A stretch of DNA of 64,000 bases, from positions 5,376 through 69,375 of the forward strand of contig NZ_KB906606.1 of NCBI RefSeq assembly GCF_000381525.1, given 5' to 3'. This DNA is from Peptostreptococcus anaerobius VPI 4330 = DSM 2949 (GTDB lineage Bacteria > Bacillota > Clostridia > Peptostreptococcales > Peptostreptococcaceae). Positions within the stretch are counted from its first letter, which is position 1; each line of letters begins with the position of its first letter. The notes beneath the pieces are model-generated. The model worked only from the letters and a program-made list of their open reading frames with translations, was not told the DNA's origin and made no database searches. Below, one piece after another: positions 1-8,119 of the stretch. The position numbers were made by a program, and so were the translations under genes.

Positions 1-96
1 GAACAGAGTGAAAGCCAGCGCCTTTAGACGCTGGCCGGTAACCCTTGGGCTTATAGCCCGTGTGCAAACCACCCGTTGGACGGGTGGTCATGATTG
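1..96 (+). mobile_element. Right end of an IS200/IS605-type element (body outside window)
   Basis: Bases 1-96 are identical to 38180-38275, the right end of the complete IS200-type element in this window; identity stops at base 97. The segment holds the same three hairpins: arms GCCAGCG/CGCTGGC, GGGCT/AGCCC, and ACCACCCGT/ACGGGTGGT. The window therefore begins inside the tail of a second copy in the same orientation. Whether the missing part carries tnpA alone cannot be seen. Confidence 0.9.
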
Positions 97-128
97 GAAT
101 GATATTTATATTGAATAATGAGAGCTGC

Positions 129-1097
129 CTAATTTTTGTAGTCTATATCATTGTAGATAAAGTCTTTTAGGAAAGAAACAGAAGTAGGGTCAAACCTTAT
201 TACCCAACCATGTGATCCGTATATACCGCTAGTAGTGTATTTTGGATTATCGACTAGTGGAAACTCCATCTGCTTTATATTAGATATATCCTTAGTCATG
301 ATACTAAGTCCATACTTGATAAGTTTCATTGTGTCCATATTTGTAGTTATATATGGAGCGGCAGTTTTTAATATAGATAGATATTTAAATTTTGATGTAG
401 CCTTTAATTCCTTCATAAGGCTAGAAAGTATCATTCTCTGCCTGTTGTCCCTACCAAAAGCACTGTCATTATGCCTGATCCTTGCAAATGATAGAGCCTG
501 GTAACCATTAAGCTTTTGGATTCCACTTGACTTGACTAGCTGCATATCACCCTTGTCTTGACGTGTATCCCAAGAATATGTTTCAGGTATAAACTTGTTT
601 AATTCATTTATATCATGGTCCTTGACCTCTACAGTAACGCCGCCGACTGCATCAATTATTGCCATAAACGATTTAAAGTCAATTGCTACAAAGTCATCTA
701 TATCTATGTCAAAATTATCTTCCACAGTTTTGATTAACAATTTTTCCTTACCAAAAGCATAGGCATGGGTAAGTTTTGACTTGCCATGATCGTCTATATT
801 TACTAGGGTATCTCTAGCAAGAGATGTTATTTTAACATCATCATGAATAGAGTCAATACTCATAATCATAAGTGAATCACTTCTAGAAACTTTGTCTCCT
901 GGACGTGCATCTGAACCCATTATAAGGATATTTTTAATGCCATCCTTGTGAGAGTGACTGTATTCAGTTAAACTACTTGTATCAATGTTCTTGTCGTGGA
1001 TTACTCCAGATATCTTAAATGTTAAAAAATAAGCTATGATTGGAATAACAATGACCATTACTAAAAGAAGCTTTACTATTCTTCTAAGTATTTTCAT
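129..1097 (-). CDS. LytR-CpsA-Psr (LCP) family cell-wall glycopolymer ligase
   Basis: A 322-residue membrane protein with a short cytoplasmic N-terminus and one transmembrane helix (about residues 8-27), followed by an extracellular LCP domain. Family motifs are visible: ILIMGSDARPG, SRSDSLMI, SLARDT, KLTHAYAFG and FARIRHND with a downstream RDNRQR. LCP enzymes move undecaprenyl-pyrophosphate-linked glycopolymers (teichoic-acid-like or capsular) onto peptidoglycan outside the membrane. A paralogue lies just upstream on the same strand (1337-2383), separated by a long hairpin. The start ATG has an AAAGGA element before it. Family assignment is secure; which polymer it attaches is unknown. Confidence 0.92.
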   Translation of the reverse strand: MKILRRIVKLLLVMVIVIPIIAYFLTFKISGVIHDKNIDTSSLTEYSHSHKDGIKNILIMGSDARPGDKVSRSDSLMIMSIDSIHDDVKITSLARDTLVNIDDHGKSKLTHAYAFGKEKLLIKTVEDNFDIDIDDFVAIDFKSFMAIIDAVGGVTVEVKDHDINELNKFIPETYSWDTRQDKGDMQLVKSSGIQKLNGYQALSFARIRHNDSAFGRDNRQRMILSSLMKELKATSKFKYLSILKTAAPYITTNMDTMKLIKYGLSIMTKDISNIKQMEFPLVDNPKYTTSGIYGSHGWVIRFDPTSVSFLKDFIYNDIDYKN

Positions 1098-1170
1098 ATT
1101 ATTATATCCTTTCTTTTAATTGCCCTAAGTTTACTATAGAAAGGTTAAGTTAACCATAAATATAAATTAA

Positions 1171-1251
1171 AAACCACCTGAAGCTCAAGTGACTCTCAAG
1201 GGTTAGATCTAAAAATCCAACCATTAGGAGTGCCTAGAGCCCAGGTGGTTT
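1171..1251 (-). terminator. Long imperfect hairpin between the two LCP genes
   Basis: A 10-bp perfect outer stem (AAACCACCTG at 1171-1180 with CAGGTGGTTT at 1242-1251) encloses about 60 bases. Inside are further pairings: GCTC/GAGC, ACTC/GAGT and an apical GGTTaGAT/ATCcAACC. On the minus strand the closing arm runs into five T then AATTT, so it can end transcription of the upstream LCP gene. It is much longer than a plain terminator and could also be a regulatory RNA. Confidence 0.55.
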
Positions 1252-1336
1252 AATTGTAAATTTTAGAGTAGAGCTATGAATTACTTGAATTTATCTAGCT
1301 AATAATATATCGTTCAAATAATATTGCTCAACTAAT

Positions 1337-2383
1337 CTAATAACCAACGTTAGACATATACTCAGGGTCGTTTATATACTGGGTAGTTTCTCCAGATTTT
1401 TTCCATTCCTGAGTTGCCTTTTTAATCGTATCAGCTGTTGGTTTAACATTGTCGAATATGTATGAGTGAAGAAGCTTTACTTCATACTGTTCAAACGGTA
1501 TTACATATCCTGATGCAGGAAGCCTTACTTCATTTTCAGGGTGAAGAGGGAACTGCATAGTGTCTAACTTGAGATCTCCAACTTTCAATATATCCATACC
1601 CAGATAAAGTATATCTTTTGGATTCATATTTGTCTTAACATATGGTTTAACTGCATCTAATAAAGCTGGATACCTGGTGATAGAAGTTGATTTTACCTTT
1701 TGCATTATAGCTTCTATTACCTGCCTTTGTCTATCATCTCTTTGCATAGTACCGTCGTTATGTCTTATTCTGGCAAATGCAAGAGCCTGATATCCTAGGA
1801 GATGATGTTTACCAGCTGTTTTTACATACTGGATTTTATTATCTCTATTTTTCTTATCCCACTTGTGACATTCTGGTATAAACTTGTTAAGTTCTCCAAT
1901 TTCTTCTTCTGTAACAGTCACTTCAACGCCATCAAGGGCATTTATAATATCAATAAATGAGTAAAAATCGACTTTGGCATAGTTCTGAATATCCAATTTG
2001 AAGTTTTGCTCGATGGTATTTATCAATAATTCTTCCTTACCATATGCATATGCATGGGTAAGTTTTTCGTATCCATGTCCCTTTATAGCGACATAGGTAT
2101 CCCTTCCTAGTGAAGTCAGTTTTAGTTTGTTATTTTTAGTGTCGACTGTCAGTATCATCATCGAGTCTGATCTAGAGACTTCTTCTCCTGGTCTAGCATC
2201 ACTACCGACAAGCAAGATATTGGTAATTGCATTGTCATATTTATAGTTTTGTGAAGCCAACATAGAGAAATTACCATCTACATTCATAGCCTTTAGTTTT
2301 GAGTACATTAGGCCTACAAATACAGCTGGTATGGTCAATACTAGAACAAGTAGAAAAATAACAAATTTTCTAAGTCCAGACAA
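1337..2383 (-). CDS. LytR-CpsA-Psr (LCP) family cell-wall glycopolymer ligase
   Basis: A 348-residue paralogue of the gene at 129-1097. An N-terminal membrane helix (about residues 8-26) is followed by the LCP domain with ILLVGSDARPG, SRSDSMMIL, SLGRDTYV, KLTHAYAYG and FARIRHND. The C-terminus is about 30 residues longer than in the paralogue. The start is a TTG (2383 reading down) with GGAAGG seven bases upstream; no better ATG lies nearby. Tandem LCP paralogues with partly redundant polymer-ligase roles are common in Gram-positive bacteria. The divergent HAD gene begins about 180 bp away. Confidence 0.9.
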   Translation of the reverse strand: MSGLRKFVIFLLVLVLTIPAVFVGLMYSKLKAMNVDGNFSMLASQNYKYDNAITNILLVGSDARPGEEVSRSDSMMILTVDTKNNKLKLTSLGRDTYVAIKGHGYEKLTHAYAYGKEELLINTIEQNFKLDIQNYAKVDFYSFIDIINALDGVEVTVTEEEIGELNKFIPECHKWDKKNRDNKIQYVKTAGKHHLLGYQALAFARIRHNDGTMQRDDRQRQVIEAIMQKVKSTSITRYPALLDAVKPYVKTNMNPKDILYLGMDILKVGDLKLDTMQFPLHPENEVRLPASGYVIPFEQYEVKLLHSYIFDNVKPTADTIKKATQEWKKSGETTQYINDPEYMSNVGY

Positions 2384-2512
2384 GTCCTCACCTTCCTTTC
2401 TTTAAAATCACATATATATTATATTAGATATGATTACTATAGTAAATACCATATATAAAATTTGATTATTTATTTTGACTAGGTGTTTATATGGAAATAC
2501 AGGGTATTAATA

Positions 2513-2521
2513 TGGTATAAT
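2513..2521 (+). promoter_or_regulatory. Extended -10 promoter element for the HAD phosphatase gene
   Basis: TGGTATAAT, an extended -10 box (TGn before TATAAT), lies 42 bp upstream of the HAD start codon. No good -35 hexamer sits at the usual distance. The same nine bases recur at three other promoters in this window (10646, 53953 reading down, 63836). Confidence 0.6.
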
Positions 2522-2563
2522 AGAATAGATTATGGAAAAATTGTAGTGAAATAGGAGGATTAG

Positions 2564-3352
2564 ATGATAAAATTTGTAGTGGTAGATATGGATGGTACTT
2601 TTCTTGATGACAACAAGCAAAAGAGTCCAGAATACGAAAGGGTTATAAGGGAGCTATTGAATAAAGGAGTCAAATTCGGCGTAGCTAGTGGTAGACAGAT
2701 GGCTAGCATAAAGAAGGAGTTTCCTACTTTAAAAGATGACATTGTATTTATAGCTGAAAATGGAACTCTAGTAGAATATGAAGGCGAAATAATCCGTGAA
2801 GAATGCATGACAGCTCAGGTTAGAGATATGATATTAGATAAGGTAGAAAAACTTGAAGACAAGAAGACTATATATTGTACTAAAAACTGTACTTATGTAG
2901 ATGACCTATCGCCTGAGTCAATGGAAAACATTAGAAAATACCTTCCAGCATATGAGTATATTGATAGTTTTAGGAACTTAGATTTACTACCACTTAAGAT
3001 ATCTGTATATTCACCAAATGGGCATGACAAGGATATAGAAGAAATATCCGAATTAGTCAGCGATTGGGCCAAGGCTTGTACATCAGGTAATGAATGGTTG
3101 GATATAATTCCTAAGGGTGCAAATAAGGCTACAGGTATAAAGGCAGTAGCAGAAAAAATGGGCATAAGCATGGATGAAATTATGGCCTTTGGTGACGAGA
3201 TGAATGATTTTGAAATGATGACAAGTGTTTATTACTCATATGCAATGGACAATGCTGCTGACGAAATCAAGCAAGTGGCTAGGTTTACAGCTCCTAGCAA
3301 TAATGAATACGGTGTAATACAAGTGATAAAAGAAAGATTTAATATCGACTAA
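2564..3352 (+). CDS. HAD-superfamily Cof-type phosphatase
   Basis: A 262-residue cytosolic hydrolase of the Cof/YbiV-like HAD subgroup, which dephosphorylates sugar phosphates and similar small metabolites. Motif I is DMDGTFLD (residues 8-15; the first Asp is the nucleophile). Motif II is VASGRQ. The motif III lysine lies in NKATGIKAV. Motif IV is FGDEMNDFEMM. The large cap between motifs II and III is the C2 type. A good RBS (AGGAGG) lies six bases before the ATG. The amidase homologue follows 33 bp later, probably in one transcript. The substrate cannot be read from sequence. Confidence 0.9.
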   Translation: MIKFVVVDMDGTFLDDNKQKSPEYERVIRELLNKGVKFGVASGRQMASIKKEFPTLKDDIVFIAENGTLVEYEGEIIREECMTAQVRDMILDKVEKLEDKKTIYCTKNCTYVDDLSPESMENIRKYLPAYEYIDSFRNLDLLPLKISVYSPNGHDKDIEEISELVSDWAKACTSGNEWLDIIPKGANKATGIKAVAEKMGISMDEIMAFGDEMNDFEMMTSVYYSYAMDNAADEIKQVARFTAPSNNEYGVIQVIKERFNID

Positions 3353-3385
3353 AATGGATATATATAAGATAGATGGCGGTGTAAA

Positions 3386-4372
3386 ATGGCGAAAAGAAAG
3401 AGGATTAATAAGAAAAAGCTTATATTTGTAATTCTTGTACTTGTCTTTGTTTTATATTTAGTATTTAGGATAATATCTGGCATAGGCAACTTTATAGAAA
3501 AGAAGAGGAATCCAGAACCAATACCAAGGGTTAAAACTGCAGAGGAAATACAAGAGGAAGAAAATAGAAAAATAAATATAATAATTGATCCTGCCAAGGG
3601 TGGTAAAGAAAAAGGCTTGGTTGGCTTCAGGGGAAGTCAATATGAAAAAGACTTGAATTTAGATATAGCCAAGTTGGTTGAAGCTAATTTATCAAAGCAT
3701 TCAGATGTAAATGTTAAATTAACTCGTAGTTATGACAACTCAATGACCACTGCGGAGAGGGTTAAGTTTGCAAAGAAAAACAAGGGTGATATCTTGGTAT
3801 CTATCAGGATAAATGCCCAAGGTGGCAGCAACGAAGCGAGTGGTATGGATGTATACTATTCAAACCCAAACTCTGCATCAATAGCCCAAAAGTCTATTAT
3901 CGATGAGGAAAATCAAAAAAATAATAGCCAATCTAATAATGGCAAAGTTGCAGATAAATCTTCAGACAAGATAAATGATAAAAATTCCGATGACAAATAC
4001 GGTCAAAAATCTACAGACAAAGATAAGGATATAGGTGACAACAAGGGTCAGGATGATAAGACTGGTGATACCAAAAATAATGTAAGGCAAGAATTGTCTA
4101 AGTCTATGGCGGAGCAAATACAGTCTACCAGCCTATCTTTTGTACAATTTAAAGACAGGGGCATTAGAGAGGCTACATATGATATACTTGGGTATGCCGA
4201 GATGCCATCTGTAATTGTCCATACAGGTTTTATTACCAACAAGGAAGACGTAGAGATATTAGAGACCCCATCTACAAGGGAAGAATTGGCCAATGGAATA
4301 AGTGAGGGTATATTGAGGTTTATAGATCAAAACCGTAAAAACATAATAAAAGACAGGATAAATTTTAGATAG
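3386..4372 (+). CDS. Membrane-anchored Amidase_3 homologue lacking its catalytic residues
   Basis: A 328-residue protein with a basic N-terminus, one membrane helix (about residues 12-30) and an N-acetylmuramoyl-L-alanine amidase (Amidase_3) fold. Active members have zinc-binding His in DPGHGG, Glu in EKD, His in SxHxN and a catalytic Glu in the VExGFxxN motif. Here the sites read DPAKGG (Lys71), YEKD (Glu87 kept), SIRIN (Arg141) and VIVHTGFITN (His279). Two zinc ligands and the catalytic Glu are therefore replaced. A Lys/Asp/Asn/Ser-rich insert of about 60 residues (about 175-235) interrupts the domain. It is probably a non-catalytic cell-wall-binding or regulatory protein. The reading frame is intact, so it is not a decayed gene. 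Confidence 0.85.
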   Translation: MAKRKRINKKKLIFVILVLVFVLYLVFRIISGIGNFIEKKRNPEPIPRVKTAEEIQEEENRKINIIIDPAKGGKEKGLVGFRGSQYEKDLNLDIAKLVEANLSKHSDVNVKLTRSYDNSMTTAERVKFAKKNKGDILVSIRINAQGGSNEASGMDVYYSNPNSASIAQKSIIDEENQKNNSQSNNGKVADKSSDKINDKNSDDKYGQKSTDKDKDIGDNKGQDDKTGDTKNNVRQELSKSMAEQIQSTSLSFVQFKDRGIREATYDILGYAEMPSVIVHTGFITNKEDVEILETPSTREELANGISEGILRFIDQNRKNIIKDRINFR

Positions 4373-4535
4373 ATAATTTTATGAATATAATTCAAAAAGA
4401 TATGGAAAATTTCCCGTTTTTAGAGTAAAATATAATTAGCGAGATTTTTTAAGTCCAACTAGGACACAAAACGACCAATGGGTCATTAAATGATAAAGTA
4501 AAAGAAATAATTTGAATTTAAATTGGAGGTAAATT

Positions 4536-4799
4536 ATGGAAAAGAATGTAACAATAATCAATGAAACTGGTCTACATGCAAGACCTGCAAGTATGTTTGT
4601 AAAGAAGGCATCAGAATTTAAGTCAAGTGTTGAATTGATACACAATGGCGAAAAGGTAAACGCTAAGTCAATAATGGGTATAATGAAGCTTGGACTAGCT
4701 AAGGGTACAGAAGTGACAATAGTAACTAATGGTGAAGACGAAGAACTAGCACTAAACTCAATGGTAGAATTAGTTGAAAACGGTTTCGGTGAAAAATAG
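4536..4799 (+). CDS. ptsH: Phosphocarrier protein HPr
   Basis: An 87-residue cytosolic PTS carrier passing phosphate from enzyme I to sugar-specific IIA domains. The active-site His14 sits in GLHARPAS. The regulatory Ser45 sits in NAKSIMGIM, the site modified by HPr kinase in firmicutes, so catabolite control via CcpA is expected. Length and motifs are typical. GGAGG lies seven bases before the ATG. ptsI follows 153 bp later, beyond a terminator-like hairpin that should make HPr transcripts more abundant than enzyme I transcripts. Confidence 0.97.
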   Translation: MEKNVTIINETGLHARPASMFVKKASEFKSSVELIHNGEKVNAKSIMGIMKLGLAKGTEVTIVTNGEDEELALNSMVELVENGFGEK

Positions 4800-4807
4800 T
4801 CTATTAT

Positions 4808-4841
4808 GGATGTCAGGAGTTAGTCTCTTGGCATCTTTTTT
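4808..4841 (+). terminator. Hairpin and T-tract between ptsH and ptsI
   Basis: GATGTCA pairs with TGGCATC (one G-T pair), extended inside by GAG/CTC, and is followed by TTTTTT. It fits a factor-independent terminator or attenuator after ptsH. Confidence 0.75.
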
Positions 4842-4952
4842 ATGGATAGTTATTATTCGTAAATACTGATTATTAGGTGAACTGTTTAATGGGGTCATAT
4901 ATAGTTTTATAATTATGGAGATTGACCCTTGCTTAAATTGGAGGAATTGATT

Positions 4953-6668
4953 ATGGAAATAAAAGGTATAGGAGCATCTCCTGGTATAGCTATAGGTAAG
5001 GCACTTGTTTTAGAGCACAAGGAGATGGTAATTGAAAAGAAAGAAAATGTAAATGTAGAAGTAGAAGTTGAAAAGCTAAACTCTGCTGTAGATACATCAA
5101 AAAAAGAATTAAGTGCTGTCAAGGAAAAGGTAGCCAAGGAATTAGGGGAAGAAGAAGCTGAAATATTCGGTGCCCATCTATTGGTTCTAGAAGACCCTGA
5201 ATTCATAGGAGAGGCAGAAAACAAGATAAAGAATGAATCATTAAATGCTGAGTATGCCTTAAATGAAGTAAAGGATATGTTCGTTTCTATATTCGAGTCA
5301 ATGGATAATGACTACATGAGGGAAAGGGCAGCCGATGTAAAGGACGTAACGAATAGGGTTCTTAGACATATACTAGGCATTAAGATAATAGACCTTTCAA
5401 ACCTAAGTGATGAGGTAGTTCTAATAGCCCATGACCTTACACCATCTGATACAGCGACTATGGACAAGAAAAAAGTTCTAGGATTCCTAACAAATATAGG
5501 TGGTAGAACATCTCACACTGCTATAATGTCTAGGACACTAGAAATACCTGCTATAGTTGGTCTAAGTGATGTCACTGACAAGGTTAAGGATTCAGATATG
5601 ATAGTATTTGATGGAGACAAGGGTATTGTAATTGTCAGCCCAGAAGAAGATGTTGTAGCTGAATACCAGGAAAAGAAGAGAATATTTGAAGAAGATAAAA
5701 AGGCTCTTGAATTATTAAAGGGTCAGCCATCTGTAACAACTGATAAAAAGCACGTTGAACTAGCTGGTAATATAGGTACACCAAACGACCTTGAAGGTCT
5801 AATCAACAATGACGCAGAGGGTGTTGGACTATACAGAACAGAATTCTTATATATGGATAGTGATGAATTCCCAAGTGAAGAAATACAGTTTGAAGCCTAC
5901 AAGAAGGTTCTTGAAGGTATGAAAGGAAAGCCAGTAGTTATCAGAACACTAGACATAGGTGGAGACAAGAAGCTAAGTTACTTTGAGATGGAAGAGGAAA
6001 TGAATCCATTCCTAGGATACAGGGCTATAAGACTATGCCTAGATAGGACAGATATATTCAAGACTCAGTTAAGGGCCTTATTTAGAGCTTCTGTTTATGG
6101 TAAGTTAAGAATAATGTTCCCTATGATATCTTCACTTGAAGAGCTACTAGCTGCTAAGGCTATATGTGAAGAAGTGAAGTCTGATCTTAAGGCAGAGGGA
6201 TTAGGATATTCAGATGATGTAGAAATAGGTATGATGATAGAGATACCATCAGCAGCTGTAATATCAGATCTACTTGCAAAGCACGTTGATTTCTTCTCAA
6301 TAGGAACAAATGACTTGATCCAGTACACTTGTGCAGTTGACAGAATGAACCAGAAGATATCTTACCTATACAACCAGTTCAATCCAGCAGTTCTAAGACT
6401 TATCAAGATGGTAATCAAGAATGCTCATGCTGAAGGTAAGTGGGTAGGTATGTGCGGTGAGTCAGCTGGAGACCAGATGATGATACCAATACTTCTAGGA
6501 TTTGGACTAGATGAGTTCTCAATGTCACCAATCTCTATATTAAGGGCTAGAAGGCTGATAAACTCAGTATCAGAAAAAGATATGCAGGCTCTTTCTGACA
6601 AGGTGTTAGAATTTGGAACAGCGAAAGAAATAGAAAGTTATATGAAGGACTTTATTGCTAGTAAGTAA
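4953..6668 (+). CDS. ptsI: Phosphoenolpyruvate-protein phosphotransferase (enzyme I)
   Basis: A 571-residue cytosolic enzyme that takes phosphate from PEP and gives it to HPr. The N-terminal domain carries the phosphorylated His in GGRTSHTAIMSR. The C-terminal PEP-binding TIM barrel shows GVGLYRTEFLYM, PVVIRTLDIGGDKK, MIEIPSAA and IGTNDLIQY. The cysteine-containing WVGMCGESAGD site is also present. The frame is open to a TTG at 4929, but the ATG at 4953 is chosen because GGAGG lies seven bases before it and the protein then starts MEIKGIGASPG, as in homologues. Confidence 0.96.
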   Translation: MEIKGIGASPGIAIGKALVLEHKEMVIEKKENVNVEVEVEKLNSAVDTSKKELSAVKEKVAKELGEEEAEIFGAHLLVLEDPEFIGEAENKIKNESLNAEYALNEVKDMFVSIFESMDNDYMRERAADVKDVTNRVLRHILGIKIIDLSNLSDEVVLIAHDLTPSDTATMDKKKVLGFLTNIGGRTSHTAIMSRTLEIPAIVGLSDVTDKVKDSDMIVFDGDKGIVIVSPEEDVVAEYQEKKRIFEEDKKALELLKGQPSVTTDKKHVELAGNIGTPNDLEGLINNDAEGVGLYRTEFLYMDSDEFPSEEIQFEAYKKVLEGMKGKPVVIRTLDIGGDKKLSYFEMEEEMNPFLGYRAIRLCLDRTDIFKTQLRALFRASVYGKLRIMFPMISSLEELLAAKAICEEVKSDLKAEGLGYSDDVEIGMMIEIPSAAVISDLLAKHVDFFSIGTNDLIQYTCAVDRMNQKISYLYNQFNPAVLRLIKMVIKNAHAEGKWVGMCGESAGDQMMIPILLGFGLDEFSMSPISILRARRLINSVSEKDMQALSDKVLEFGTAKEIESYMKDFIASK

Positions 6669-7289
6669 TTAAGTTGAAAAGATAGATTTAAAAGATAACA
6701 AATTATATGTATTGTATTCTAATAAGTTAAGTCAAATATGTATGTATATTTTAGCGTTGGTAGTTATGGGTTTTGCCATAAGGTGAAACTTAGCATACCA
6801 ACGCTATTTTTATGAAGACCAAGATTGGATTTGGTTTTGAGCGATTAATACCAAAATTGTATTTGGTTTTTGGTAATTACTCTTCATCGAAATAAGACGG
6901 GTTGAAAATAAATAGTAGTCATATATATGATAAATGACTTATATATCTTGTCTTTGCGAACATATAAATATGGGTATAATCATAAAAAAGTATTTAAACA
7001 AACTAAAAAACACAATTAGTATATTACATATAAAATAAATGACCTACAAATATAGTGGGACACAAAAAGTACAACTAAAATTTTTTTGGTATTTATATTT
7101 AATAAAATTAACTCAAATTGCCAAATTATCAATATTTACAAAAAATATATGGTGGGACACTTTTGTTTAACGCTTTCCCATATGAAAATATCTTGCTTAA
7201 AGCTATAGACGAGCGCACATAAATATGTTATTATTTAATTGGAAATCAATTTCCTAGATAAAATAAAATATGTGATGGAGGATTTTAGT
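6669..7289. other. 620-bp AT-rich intergenic region with two GTGGGACAC boxes
   Basis: No convincing gene was found between ptsI and the 218-residue unknown protein. Contents: a structured terminator-like element (6752-6812), then about 400 bp of AT-rich DNA. A nine-base direct repeat GTGGGACAC occurs near 7056 and again near 7151, about 95 bp apart, in both cases preceded by A/T-rich ATAT tracts. The second copy lies about 130 bp before the next start codon and could be a regulator site. Nothing else was recognised. Confidence 0.5.
6752..6812 (+). terminator. Two-tier hairpin terminator after ptsI
   Basis: TAGCGTTGGTA (6752-6762) pairs perfectly with TACCAACGCTA (6796-6806), followed by TTTT and TAT. 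Inside the 33-base loop a second hairpin TTATGG/CCATAA is possible. It serves as the ptsI terminator. The large structured loop is unusual and leaves room for a small-RNA role. Confidence 0.7.
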
Positions 7290-7946
7290 ATGTTAGGAGA
7301 TATTGTTAGATATAACTTTTTTGCCTTGGATGAAGCTGATAAGGAAACTTATTCATTAGACTACGCTGTAGTATTGGATATTGATGAAGCGAAGGATGCT
7401 ATAAAGATCCTGCCAATAACTAATAAGTTCTGCAAGGATTCAATAGAATCATTTTGTATAGGACATATACCTGGATTTATGGAGATAAAGAATGAAGGGT
7501 ATGTAAGCAATAAGCAGTATGTTCGTTTTGATAAAATAATGGATGTTCATGAGAGTGAATTGATACCAGTACATATACAGGATGAGTATGGTATGATACA
7601 TAAGAATGACAAGGGAGATGCTATATCTGTAGCCCTTACTGAAGACCAGTTAGAGAAAATAGTTAAGAAATACAGGATATATGAAATAGGAGAAGAGAGG
7701 AATTTAGTAAACTTACTTTACAAGTCAGATGCAAAATTCCAGTTAGCTAAAGATGAATGCGACCTAGATATTATATCAAGAGTCTGCAAAAAAGAAATGC
7801 AGAAATACAGGGAATATAATCATGAAGGAAGAAAAGTAGTAGTATTCTTTGTAGATGGTAATCGTTACTCAGTTATAATGAATGAAACTGACAATCTAGA
7901 TATAGATATGAGAAACAAGGACTTGAAAATGGCCCTAGGTTTCTAA
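7290..7946 (+). CDS. Uncharacterised 218-residue cytosolic protein
   Basis: Not recognised. The frame is open from 7239 (TTG), but GGAGG sits eight bases before the ATG at 7290, giving a protein that starts MLGDIVRYNFF. There is no signal peptide or membrane helix. The first 55 residues (GDIVRYNFF, then YAVVLDID, then IKILPIT) resemble in pattern the beta-barrel start of PemK/MazF-like proteins, but no catalytic residues of that family can be confirmed. The rest is rich in Asp, Glu and Lys, and ends RKVVVFFVDGNRYSVIMNE. The gene stands alone between two terminators, so it is probably a single-gene transcript. Confidence 0.7.
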   Translation: MLGDIVRYNFFALDEADKETYSLDYAVVLDIDEAKDAIKILPITNKFCKDSIESFCIGHIPGFMEIKNEGYVSNKQYVRFDKIMDVHESELIPVHIQDEYGMIHKNDKGDAISVALTEDQLEKIVKKYRIYEIGEERNLVNLLYKSDAKFQLAKDECDLDIISRVCKKEMQKYREYNHEGRKVVVFFVDGNRYSVIMNETDNLDIDMRNKDLKMALGF

Positions 7947-7993
7947 GTTGCTATCACGTTTTGTTTACAAAACTACCATAATCACTTAAAGTA

Positions 7994-8020
7994 AAAACCT
8001 GTGGGTCACCACAGGTTTTT
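7994..8020 (+). terminator. Terminator after the 218-residue unknown gene
   Basis: AAAACCTGTGG pairs with CCACAGGTTTT around a GTCA loop, ending in TTTTT. It can work on both strands, because an A-run precedes the stem. Confidence 0.9.
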
Positions 8021-8119
8021 GCTTTATATTTTTATAAATATTTGATTTGATAGATACTCCCTTGTTCCTACTATATATGAAAGTTAATAAATAATCGTGT
8101 ATTTATAAGTATTCATTAG

